Source: an uncultured Clostridium sp. (lineage in GTDB: Bacteria; Bacillota; Clostridia; TANB77; CAG-508). Taken from it: a stretch of 9,188 nucleotides of DNA. The position numbers and the translations under genes were made by a program. Location of the stretch: NCBI GenBank assembly GCA_945937855.1, contig CAMEUC010000039.1, positions 1-9,188 of the forward strand. Reading direction: 5' to 3'. The notes beneath the pieces are model-generated. The model saw only the letters and a list, made by a program, of their open reading frames with translations, was not told the origin of the DNA and did not search any database. Numbering within the stretch: the first letter of the stretch is position 1; the number at the start of each line of letters is the position of its first letter. Positions 1-7,339 of this stretch are shown piece by piece.

Positions 1-6
1 AAAAAA

Positions 7-49
7 TGAACCCTCCTTGTTAAACTTTTTGTCTAACATTTTGGGTTCA
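7..49 (-). promoter_or_regulatory. Edge hairpin with minus-strand Shine-Dalgarno
   Basis: Bases 7-13 (TGAACCC) pair with 43-49 (GGGTTCA), and inside them 18-22 (TGTTA) pairs with 34-38 (TAACA). Read on the minus strand, 18-12 is a perfect AAGGAGG, followed by 11 bases ending in six T at the window edge. Two readings are possible: the leader of a divergent gene whose start codon lies just left of the window, with its ribosome binding site partly in the stem, or a minus-strand terminator (7-bp stem plus T6). No coding sequence for that gene is visible, so neither reading can be settled. Confidence 0.3.
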
Positions 50-161
50 CTTCATGTTGAAATATCAACTTTTCTTCGATTTTTTACTATTCGGAAATTT
101 ATATAAAATTTACTGAGGAATAAAGATATTAACCTAATTCTCATCTTTTTTACATAATAAG

Positions 162-190
162 TTGAAAATAACTGCGAAATGTAGTATAAT
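162..190 (+). promoter_or_regulatory. Sigma-A promoter P1 of the adhesin gene
   Basis: TTGAAA at 162-167 and a perfect TATAAT at 185-190 are separated by 17 bases. Transcription would start near 197, giving a leader of about 205 nt before the adhesin start codon. A small stem (204-208 TTATG with 217-221 CATAA, possibly extended by GTG 198-200 with CAC 227-229) lies at the very start of that leader. This is the best promoter match in the window. Confidence 0.7.
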
Positions 191-246
191 AAATAATGTG
201 AGGTTATGTTAAAAAGCATAAATTTACACTAATAAAAATCAATATA

Positions 247-273
247 AAATGTAACATAAATGTAATATAACAT
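247..273 (+). repeat. Tandem 11-bp repeat in the adhesin leader
   Basis: AAATGTAACAT (247-257) is followed directly by AAATGTAATAT (258-268), 10 of 11 identical, then by AACAT (269-273). The first unit contains the palindrome ATGT-A-ACAT. The period is close to one helical turn and the repeats lie 50-75 nt downstream of the predicted P1 start, so they could be an operator. In such AT-rich DNA chance is a real alternative. Confidence 0.35.
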
Positions 274-342
274 ATGAAAATCTTAAAACTAATGTTCCGT
301 AAAAGGAGAAAAAACATATAAAATATTACTAAAATTTAAGTA

Positions 343-370
343 TTGATTTTAAAATAAAAAAATATATAAT
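343..370 (+). promoter_or_regulatory. Possible second sigma-A promoter P2 of the adhesin gene
   Basis: TTGATT (343-348) and TATAAT (365-370) are spaced by 16 bases. Transcription would start near 377, leaving a short leader of about 26 nt that still includes the ribosome binding site at 384-391. AT-rich sequence makes TATAAT matches common, so this is less certain than P1. An AAAGGAGA stretch at 302-309 has no start codon at a useful distance and is a decoy. Confidence 0.45.
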
Positions 371-402
371 ATAAATAATAATTAAAGAAGGTAGGTATCT
401 TT

Positions 403-3400
403 ATGAGGAAATTTAGAAAAATATTAACATTATGTATTGCGATATTTATGGTAATGCAAGTAATATTACCAACAATAAGTCAAGCAGTGGAAACAGTTAA
501 ACTAAATATTCAATCTGAAAGACCATATGCTGATGATAACGGAGATGGGACAATAGGTAATGACATTTATACACTTGTAAGGCAAGCGATACAAACTGTT
601 TTTAAAATTGGAGAACAAGATGAAAATGGAGATTTAAGTTTTAATAGTGCATATTACTGCTTAAGAGGAGGACTAGGATTTGGAAGTACAGAAGAAATTT
701 TAGTGGCTGGAGTTGATTATACAAAAATAGCAGACTTAGGCGATAAAGAAACAGTTATGAATTATTTTAAAGATACAATAGGATACGATATACCAGAATC
801 AAATTACAATGCAATTTGTTGGATTGTAGAAAATATGTACCTACCAAAATCAGAATATGCAGAAGAAATGAAACAAGATTTATTAATTGCTGCAGGAATA
901 ACAAATTCGGAGTTAACAGATGACGATATAGAAGTAGTTGAGCAAATAGCTTTATGGTATTTTACAAACTATGATGAAAATGGAGGAGAAAATTCAGTAT
1001 CATTGCCTGATAGTATGGATTTAGCAAATTTATTACAAATAAATGGATCACAACCTAGTAATGATACTACAGTTTCATATAACAAAAATAGAGCAAAACA
1101 AATAAACACTTTATATAGATATTTTGTGGATAATGCCAAAGTAAATTCTTCAGAAAGTGTAGAAAAAATACCAGAAAAATTAGAACTAGATAAAACACTA
1201 ATACCTACTATTGAAACAAAAACGGTGCCAGGAACAAGTGTAAATGCATATGTGGTAGGACCATTTAAAATAAATGAAGTGGTGAAAGGAAACATAGATT
1301 ACACGTTCTCATATGCTTTAAAATACAAAACAAGTAGTACACAAGAAGAATGGTCATCACTAGAAATTGACAATACTATGGGAACTGTATATTTATCAAA
1401 TGTAAATGGAACAGCACTAGATAGAACAAAAAATATAGAAGACATGATAGCAGGAGACGAATTTTATATAACAATATTAAAAGATGTGTTAGATATTTCT
1501 AACATTATAGAGTTTGCCTTTGACATTAATTATGATTCTCACTATTATAATACTACTGGTGAAGTTTTAGTTGCAGACGCAGATGATCAACCAGTATTAA
1601 AAGTTGAAAAAGAGAGAGTTCCAAACCCAGGAACAGATACTGTTACAATAAAGCCAGAAGAAAAAACATTTGACTTAGCCTTAAGAAAATTTATAACTAG
1701 TACAAATGGAGACGAAATTATAAGCAGAATACCTAAAATTTTCTTAGAAGGCTTAAGAGAAGGAGCAACAACAGCAACATATGACCACCCAAAAGATGCT
1801 ATTTATTTAAAAAGAGGAGCTACAATTATATATACAATAAGAGTATACAATGAAGGTGAATTAGATGGTTATGCAAAAGAAGTAACAGATTATTTATGTG
1901 ATGATTTAGAATTTATAACAGACAGTGAAATAAATAAACAATATGGATGGGTGTTAGCACAAGATGGGAAAACAGTAAAAACAGATTACCTAAATGATAC
2001 AGTAATAAAAGCATATGATTCTACGATGACACAAGAATTAGTAGATAGAGACGATTTATGGCAAAAATCAGAAGATGGAACAGATGGATTATATTATGCA
2101 GATTTACAAATAGAATGTAGAATAAAAGATGATGCAACAGTTGGAATAACTTTACCAAACGTTGCAGAAATATCAGAAGATTTATCTGAAGGTGAAACAG
2201 ATGTACCAGATAGGGATTCTGACCCAGGAAGTTTAAAAGAAGATGAAATAAGAAACTATGAAAACAATCCTTGGTATGAAGATGATGATGACTATGAAAG
2301 AGTAATAATTGAACCAGATAAAGTATTTGATTTAGCCTTAAGAAAATACATTAGTAATATTGAAAGAACTGGTGAAACAGTAAAATTTGCTTCTAGAATA
2401 CCAGAAGTAGACACAACACCTTTAACACAAAACAGATCAACAGCTAAATATACTCATCCTAAAAATGCTTTAACCGTAAAACAAGGAGATATAATTACAT
2501 ATAAATTAAGAGTATATAATGAAGGCGATTTAGATGGATATGCAACTGAAATTACTGATTATATACCAGAAGGATTAGGATTATTAGTTGGATACTCAGG
2601 TAATAGCAACTGGTTAATTGATTCTAGTAATGTGGAAAATAAGCCACTAGTTGGAGAAAACGGAATTTATAAAACAGAAGAAGATGTGCCAGTAAATGGA
2701 ATACTTAAAGATGAGGATTTATCTACAATAACAGTTGTAACAGGTAAAGATGGAAAGTTAGAAATAAGAGATTATCTTTCTTTAAAAGATGAATTAATCA
2801 AAAAATATGGTTCAGAAGTAGAAGAAGGAGACAAGTATCAACAAAGTATAAATGGTGAAAATGATGGATTATTTTACCAAGAAATAGAAGTAACATGTAT
2901 AGTACTTGCGCCAAATACATGTGAAGACATACTTGTAAACATTGCAGAAATAAGCAAAGATAAAGCAATAGATGAAACAGGAACAGAAGTTGATATTGAC
3001 GATATAGATTCTACACCAGATAATGTAGACTTAAGTGATTATGAATTAAGAGAAGAAAACAGTACATATCAACAAGATGATGACGACTATGAACCAGTAC
3101 AATTAAAATACTTTGACTTAGCACTTAGAAAATTCATAACAGGTGTAAATGAAACGGAAGTAGACACAAGAATACCAGAATTCTATATAGATGAAGAAGG
3201 AAATTACAAATATAGACATGACAAAACACCAGTAGAAGTTACAGATAATAACAATGTAACATACACAATAAGAGTATATAATGAAGGAACGATTGCAGGA
3301 TATGCAGAAGAAATAGAAGATGATATACCAGAAGGATTAATCTTCTTACCAGATGATGAATATGGAATAAATAAAAAATATGGCTGGAAAATGTACTATT

Positions 3401-4419
3401 ATGATGAAGAAGGAAAACTTGTAGAAACAGAAAATGTTGAGGAAGCAGAAGTAATAAGAACAGATTATCTATCAGAAGCAAAAGGAACAATTGATGAAGA
3501 AACTGGTAAAAACAGTAATTTGTTAGAAGTGTTTGATAAAGAAACAATGGAGGAACCAGACCATAGAGACATAAAAGTAGTATTTAAGGTATCTCAAAAA
3601 GATATTCCAGAAGACAATGATGATGGAATAATAGTAAATAAAGCACAAATAACAGATGACAGTGATGATGACGAAGATTCTACTCCAGATGAATGGAATG
3701 AAGGAGAAGATGACCAAGATAAAGAATACATTTATGTTCAAGAATTTGATTTAGCATTATTTAAATGGGTAACACAAACAATTGTGACAGTTGACGGAAA
3801 AACAACTACAACAGAAACAGGATTTAAACCAAATGTAGGAAAAACCGAAGCAACTGGAGAAGAATATAGAGATAATAGTGAAGAAGAACCAGTAGCATCA
3901 GTTACAATAGACAAGAAAAAATTAAATTCAACAGTTGTAAAATTTGTTTACAATATAAAAGTTGTAAATGAAGGAGACATTGCAGGATATGCGACAGAAA
4001 TCACAGACTATGTACCACAAGGTTTAAAATTCGTAGCAGAAGATAATCCACTATGGACATTAAGTGAAGAAGGGAAAATTACAACAAGAGCATTAGAAAC
4101 AAAACTTTTAAAACCAGGAGAAAGTGCAGAAGTTCCAGTAGTATTTACTTGGATAAATGATGCAAACAACTTAGGACTAAAAACAAATATTGCTGCGATA
4201 ACAGAAGATTATAATGAAAAAGGAATACCAGATGAAGATTCTAAGCCAGGAAATGAGGATATACCAAACTATGAAAAAGAACAAGAAGATGACGATGACT
4301 TTGCATTAGTAATCTTAACATTAAAAACAGGTAAAAACATGACATATATAGGAATAATAATGTTATGTATTACAATCATCTCAGCAGGAGCAATACTAAT
4401 TAAGAAATATGTTTTATAA
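403..4419 (+). CDS. Cys-Gln thioester adhesin with four DUF11-like stalk repeats
   Basis: Large surface adhesin of 1338 residues. Residues 1-28 are a signal peptide (positive MRKFRK start, hydrophobic core, probable cut after SQA). Residues 29-245 match the TED/TQXA thioester head of Gram-positive adhesins: Cys86 in YYCLRGG and Gln181 in EQIALW are the expected partners of an internal Cys-Gln thioester, which in known family members bonds covalently to a host target. Residues 246-420 form a beta-rich middle domain I cannot name. Four tandem DUF11-like repeats start at residues 423, 642, 904 and 1115, each opening with FDLAL(R/F)K and carrying a V(Y/V)NEG motif and an N-x-A-x-I motif. The end has TLKTGK (1306-1311), a hydrophobic segment (1313-1333) and KKYVL, laid out like a sortase signal without canonical LPxTG. 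The ATG follows AGAAGG (386-391). It is monocistronic, with a strong terminator downstream. The adhesin class is confident; the ligand is unknown. Confidence 0.9.
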   Translation: MRKFRKILTLCIAIFMVMQVILPTISQAVETVKLNIQSERPYADDNGDGTIGNDIYTLVRQAIQTVFKIGEQDENGDLSFNSAYYCLRGGLGFGSTEEILVAGVDYTKIADLGDKETVMNYFKDTIGYDIPESNYNAICWIVENMYLPKSEYAEEMKQDLLIAAGITNSELTDDDIEVVEQIALWYFTNYDENGGENSVSLPDSMDLANLLQINGSQPSNDTTVSYNKNRAKQINTLYRYFVDNAKVNSSESVEKIPEKLELDKTLIPTIETKTVPGTSVNAYVVGPFKINEVVKGNIDYTFSYALKYKTSSTQEEWSSLEIDNTMGTVYLSNVNGTALDRTKNIEDMIAGDEFYITILKDVLDISNIIEFAFDINYDSHYYNTTGEVLVADADDQPVLKVEKERVPNPGTDTVTIKPEEKTFDLALRKFITSTNGDEIISRIPKIFLEGLREGATTATYDHPKDAIYLKRGATIIYTIRVYNEGELDGYAKEVTDYLCDDLEFITDSEINKQYGWVLAQDGKTVKTDYLNDTVIKAYDSTMTQELVDRDDLWQKSEDGTDGLYYADLQIECRIKDDATVGITLPNVAEISEDLSEGETDVPDRDSDPGSLKEDEIRNYENNPWYEDDDDYERVIIEPDKVFDLALRKYISNIERTGETVKFASRIPEVDTTPLTQNRSTAKYTHPKNALTVKQGDIITYKLRVYNEGDLDGYATEITDYIPEGLGLLVGYSGNSNWLIDSSNVENKPLVGENGIYKTEEDVPVNGILKDEDLSTITVVTGKDGKLEIRDYLSLKDELIKKYGSEVEEGDKYQQSINGENDGLFYQEIEVTCIVLAPNTCEDILVNIAEISKDKAIDETGTEVDIDDIDSTPDNVDLSDYELREENSTYQQDDDDYEPVQLKYFDLALRKFITGVNETEVDTRIPEFYIDEEGNYKYRHDKTPVEVTDNNNVTYTIRVYNEGTIAGYAEEIEDDIPEGLIFLPDDEYGINKKYGWKMYYYDEEGKLVETENVEEAEVIRTDYLSEAKGTIDEETGKNSNLLEVFDKETMEEPDHRDIKVVFKVSQKDIPEDNDDGIIVNKAQITDDSDDDEDSTPDEWNEGEDDQDKEYIYVQEFDLALFKWVTQTIVTVDGKTTTTETGFKPNVGKTEATGEEYRDNSEEEPVASVTIDKKKLNSTVVKFVYNIKVVNEGDIAGYATEITDYVPQGLKFVAEDNPLWTLSEEGKITTRALETKLLKPGESAEVPVVFTWINDANNLGLKTNIAAITEDYNEKGIPDEDSKPGNEDIPNYEKEQEDDDDFALVILTLKTGKNMTYIGIIMLCITIISAGAILIKKYVL

Positions 4420-4420
4420 T

Positions 4421-4459
4421 AATAAAAAAGGTGTAATCTAAGATTACACCTTTTTTATT
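4421..4459 (+). terminator. Rho-independent terminator after the adhesin gene
   Basis: A near-perfect palindrome starts one base after the stop codon: AATAAAAAAGGTGTAAT (4421-4437) pairs with 4443-4459, and the inner bases can also pair, leaving a very small loop. The descending arm ends in TTTTTT. The A-run on the other side makes it bidirectional in principle. It separates the adhesin from the next operon. Confidence 0.9.
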
Positions 4460-4478
4460 ACAAAACGCAAAAATTGTA

Positions 4479-4508
4479 TTTACAAAAATAAAAAATATAT
4501 GATATAAT
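4479..4508 (+). promoter_or_regulatory. Sigma-A promoter of the Ig-like/GGDEF operon
   Basis: TTTACA (4479-4484) and a perfect TATAAT (4503-4508) are spaced by 18 bases. Transcription would start near 4515, about 23 nt before the start codon at 4538. The position directly behind the adhesin terminator supports an independent transcription unit. Confidence 0.6.
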
Positions 4509-4537
4509 TTAGAATATATTGTGAAAGAAGAGGTATT

Positions 4538-5524
4538 ATGAACCAAATTTTATTTACAAATAATGATAATAATAATTATAATAAAACAGATACAAAAAAA
4601 ATAATTGTTATCTTTTGTATTGCAATAATTATAATAGCCTTAGCAATTATTGCAATAAAGGTATTTGCGTTAAAAGATAATAAACAAGGGAACTTCGCTA
4701 TTCCAGAAATAGCAATAACAAGAGAGAACGACGAAACAAGAGAAGTTACAATTAAGACAAATTGTGAAGATGGGATCAGTTATATAGTTTATACTTGGAA
4801 TGAAGAACAAGAAAACAAAGTTAACTTAAATGGAACAACTAATTTTGAAAGGATAATAGATATACCAGAAAATCCAAACAATACATTAAAAGTAACAGTA
4901 GTGTCTGCAAAAGGTGCAAAAAATGAAAAAATAGAAGAATTTAATTTAGATATAGATAGCCAAAAACCAAAAATAGATTCAATTACTATAGTAGATTCAA
5001 AATTACAAATAAAAGCATCAGATGATAATGGAATAGCTTACTTAAAATATCAATGGGAAGATGAACAAGAAGTAACAGTTAATGCAAACGAAGAAAACAA
5101 TAAAGAACTTACTGTAGAAATAGATATAAAAAGAGGAACATATAAGCTTATAATTAAAGTATTTGATATTTCAGGGAACAAAGAAGAACTTTCAAAACTT
5201 ATTACAGGGGTAAATGAGCCAGAAATAAAAGTAATAAGATATGGTGGAATAGTTCGTATAACAGTAACACACGATATGGGATTCAAAAGAATTGAATATA
5301 TAATTAATAACGATGTATATGTATATGATGAAAATTACTCAAAGTATGATAAAAACAAAACAACAATAGAACTGGATTTCCCAATACAAGAAGGAGAAAA
5401 CCTAGTACAAGTTACTGCATATAGTTTAGAAAAGTTATCAGAAGATGTTGAAGACGAAGATAATTTAGAAAATTATTCAAGTAAAACTTTTACAGGGAAA
5501 TGCACATATGAAATAGGAGAATAA
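4538..5524 (+). CDS. Membrane-anchored protein with three Ig-like domains
   Basis: A 328-residue protein of unknown function. Residues 1-21 are polar, Asn-rich and cytoplasmic; 22-45 are one strong membrane segment that probably acts as an uncleaved signal anchor, placing the remainder outside the cell. The outer part appears to be three tandem Ig-like beta-sandwich domains of about 80 residues (about 56-137, 144-222 and 228-300). Each opens with a Pro-Glu/Lys-Ile strand, carries a central I-x-Y/Y-L-K-Y strand and closes with a V-x-V or I-I-K-V strand. A short acidic stretch follows (SEDVEDEDN, 301-309). No catalytic motif or sortase signal is visible. The start is set by AGAAGAGG (4526-4533) four bases upstream of ATG. 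It is the first gene of an operon with the GGDEF gene, 20 bases away. By analogy with other extracytoplasmic Ig-like domains it may sense or bind a surface ligand; that is inference. Confidence 0.8.
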   Translation: MNQILFTNNDNNNYNKTDTKKIIVIFCIAIIIIALAIIAIKVFALKDNKQGNFAIPEIAITRENDETREVTIKTNCEDGISYIVYTWNEEQENKVNLNGTTNFERIIDIPENPNNTLKVTVVSAKGAKNEKIEEFNLDIDSQKPKIDSITIVDSKLQIKASDDNGIAYLKYQWEDEQEVTVNANEENNKELTVEIDIKRGTYKLIIKVFDISGNKEELSKLITGVNEPEIKVIRYGGIVRITVTHDMGFKRIEYIINNDVYVYDENYSKYDKNKTTIELDFPIQEGENLVQVTAYSLEKLSEDVEDEDNLENYSSKTFTGKCTYEIGE

Positions 5525-5544
5525 ACAGAAGATAGGAGAAAAAA

Positions 5545-6477
5545 ATGGTTAAACAAATATATATTTTTGATACCACTATAAAATTATTAAATGATTTAAG
5601 AGAAATGTTTAAAGATGACAAAAGTTTTAAATTTAAATGTGTTGAATCACAAAGGATTGATTGTGTATTAAAAGAAATACCAGATTTAATAATAATAAAC
5701 GAAGATCATCTAAAAGATAAATTAAGTGAATTATGTTCTAAAATTAGGAATGATGCAGATAATACAATTACACCAATAATAGTAGTATCTTCAAATGAAG
5801 AGATTGGACATAAACTTGAAATAATAAAAAATTCTGTAGAGTATTTTGTAGAAAAATCATTGGGACAAGAGTATTTATATTACACAATAAAAAATATAGC
5901 TAGGCTATTAACAGTAAATAGAACAGTAAGTCCTCTTACAGGTTTGCCAGGGAATGTTAAAATACAATCTGAATTAAAGAAAAGACTTTCAATGAGAGAA
6001 GATTTTACAGTACTATATTTAGATTTAGATAATTTTAAAGCTTATAATGATGTATATGGATTTGTAAATGGAGACGAAATTATAAAATTAACAGCAAAGG
6101 TCATAATGAACAATGTATATAGTATACAAGATTCTGATGCTTTTGTTGGGCATATAGGAGGAGACGATTTTGTTGCGATTCTAGATGGGGAAGTAAATTA
6201 TGAAAATATATGTCAAAGTATAATAGCAGAATTCGACGCAGAAGTAAAAACATTTTTTACTTCAGAAGATTTAAAAAAAGGATATTTAGAAATACAAAAT
6301 AGAAAAGGAGTAATGGAGGAATTCCCATTAACTTCATTATCTATAGGAGTAGTAATAGCAGAAAAAAATAGATTTTCAAACATACTAGAAATTGGAGAAG
6401 TTGGAGCACAGATAAAACATTTAGCAAAATCTATGCAGGGAAGTTGCTATGCAGTAAATAGAAGAGTGCATGAATAA
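5545..6477 (+). CDS. Pseudo-receiver/GGDEF protein (possible diguanylate cyclase)
   Basis: A 310-residue cytoplasmic protein. Residues 1-120 fold like a CheY-type receiver (strand YIFD with Asp9, PDLIII at 46-51, Ser82 after IIVV, Lys104), but the phospho-acceptor position is Asn52 and only one acidic-pocket Asp remains, so it is probably not phosphorylated in the normal way. Residues 128-305 are a GGDEF domain: SPLTGLPGN (129-137), the metal-binding YLDLDNFKAYND (158-169) and the signature GGDDF (205-209), then LSIGVV (265-270). Active cyclases usually have GGDEF or GGEEF, so the fourth-position Asp makes activity uncertain. No inhibitory RxxD site precedes the signature. If active it would make c-di-GMP from two GTP; if not, it may bind GTP or c-di-GMP as a sensor. 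ATG at 5545 follows AGGAG (5534-5538) by 6 bases. It shares the operon with the Ig-like membrane protein and sits near an adhesin. Confidence 0.88.
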   Translation: MVKQIYIFDTTIKLLNDLREMFKDDKSFKFKCVESQRIDCVLKEIPDLIIINEDHLKDKLSELCSKIRNDADNTITPIIVVSSNEEIGHKLEIIKNSVEYFVEKSLGQEYLYYTIKNIARLLTVNRTVSPLTGLPGNVKIQSELKKRLSMREDFTVLYLDLDNFKAYNDVYGFVNGDEIIKLTAKVIMNNVYSIQDSDAFVGHIGGDDFVAILDGEVNYENICQSIIAEFDAEVKTFFTSEDLKKGYLEIQNRKGVMEEFPLTSLSIGVVIAEKNRFSNILEIGEVGAQIKHLAKSMQGSCYAVNRRVHE

Positions 6478-6507
6478 TAGTAAGAAACTTCACAGCCTTT
6501 TATTAGA

Positions 6508-6536
6508 AGAATAATTGATAAAAGCCTTCATATAAA
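6508..6536 (+). promoter_or_regulatory. Speculative sporulation sigma-E-like promoter for the amidase
   Basis: AGAATAAT (6508-6515) and CATATAAA (6529-6536), 13 bases apart, each differ by about one base from the Bacillus sigma-E consensus as I remember it. A CwlD-type amidase would be expected to be made during sporulation. The second box lies inside the terminator stem, and AT-rich sequence gives such matches by chance. No convincing sigma-A promoter is seen: TTGATA (6515-6520) has only TATATG 17 bases downstream. Confidence 0.25.
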
Positions 6537-6553
6537 TTATATGGGGGCTTTTT
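6520..6553 (+). terminator. Rho-independent terminator after the GGDEF gene
   Basis: AAAAGCCTTCATATAA (from 6520) pairs with the arm ending GGGGGCTTTT (to 6552), giving a long stem with two G-U pairs, a tiny loop and a T-run. It begins about 40 bases after the stop codon and ends the two-gene operon. A weaker alternative pairing of CTTTTAT (about 6497-6503) with ATAAAAG upstream of it is also possible. Confidence 0.85.
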
Positions 6554-6585
6554 CATGCTCGTTCTAAATAAAAAAGGGTGATTTT

Positions 6586-7297
6586 ATGATAGTTTTAAGA
6601 AAAAAATATATAATTACAATATTTGTTTGTATAATTTTATTAGTAGGAATTATAGGAATAATAAATATGAATTCAAATAGGGAAACAATATCTACAGTTG
6701 CTCTACCAGTAGAAAATAAAGTAATAATATTAGACTCAGGCCACGGATATCCAGACGAACGGTGCATCAAGTGATGAAGGCATAACAGAGGCAAAAATAA
6801 ATTTAAATATTGCACTAAAAGTACAAAACTTACTAGAAGAATCAGGAGCAACCGTAATCCTAACTAGGTCAGACAATAATGGAATATATGATGAAGGTAG
6901 TAAAACAATAAGGGAAATGAAGGTATCGGATATAAAAAATAGAGTAAAAATAGGAAATGAATCATCAGCAGATATATTTGTATCCATACACTTAAACAAA
7001 ATTCCTCAACAGCAATACTGGGGTTGGCAAACATTTTTCAAAAATGGAAATGAAGAAAGCAAAAAATTAGCAGAAAGTTTACAAAATGGATTAAACGAAA
7101 CAGTCCAAAAAGAAAATAAAAGGGAATCTTTAAAAATAGAAAATATTTATATGATAGACCATGTAGAAATTCCAACGGCAATTGTAGAATGTGGATTTTT
7201 ATCAAATGAGGAAGAAGAAAAATTATTACAAACAGACGAATACCAAGATAAACTCGCTTGGGGAATATATGTGGGAATAATGAATTATTTTTATTAA
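6586..7297 (+). pseudogene. cwlD: CwlD-like N-acetylmuramoyl-L-alanine amidase, single-base frameshift
   Basis: Amidase_3 family zinc enzyme, closest in length and layout to CwlD, which removes the stem peptide from muramic acid so that spore-cortex muramic-lactam can form. The first frame starts at 6586 after AAGGGTGA and gives a membrane segment (residues 9-27), then VIILDSGHGYPDE with the first zinc His, and runs into TGA at 6772-6774. The second frame takes over at about 6761 (GASSDEGITEAKINLNIAL) and carries the zinc Glu (TEAK), second His (SIHLN) and catalytic Glu (VECGFLSN), ending at TAA 7295-7297. Removing one base near 6757-6760, for example C6760, restores PDEGASSDEG and a 236-residue protein, almost the length of B. 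subtilis CwlD. All catalytic residues are otherwise intact, so this is a very recent mutation or a sequencing/assembly error. The first outer inverted repeat of the downstream element begins inside its stop codon. Confidence 0.88.
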
Positions 7298-7339
7298 TTG
7301 TAATTTGTGTGAGTACCGTATTGGTTAAAAACATCAAAA

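Noticed and set aside
197..402. c-di-GMP riboswitch in the adhesin leader
   Set aside because: The leader is long and a GGDEF gene is nearby, so I looked for one, but the sequence is almost pure A/T and lacks the conserved GC-containing cores of type I or II c-di-GMP riboswitches.
3239..3741. Minus-strand reading frames opposite the adhesin repeats
   Set aside because: They are Leu/Phe/Ile-rich antisense shadows of the acidic A-rich adhesin coding sequence, without credible start signals.
6755..6765. Programmed frameshift in cwlD
   Set aside because: No slippery run, no in-frame stop at the shift point (the TGA is four codons later) and no downstream stimulatory structure; amidases of this family do not need one.
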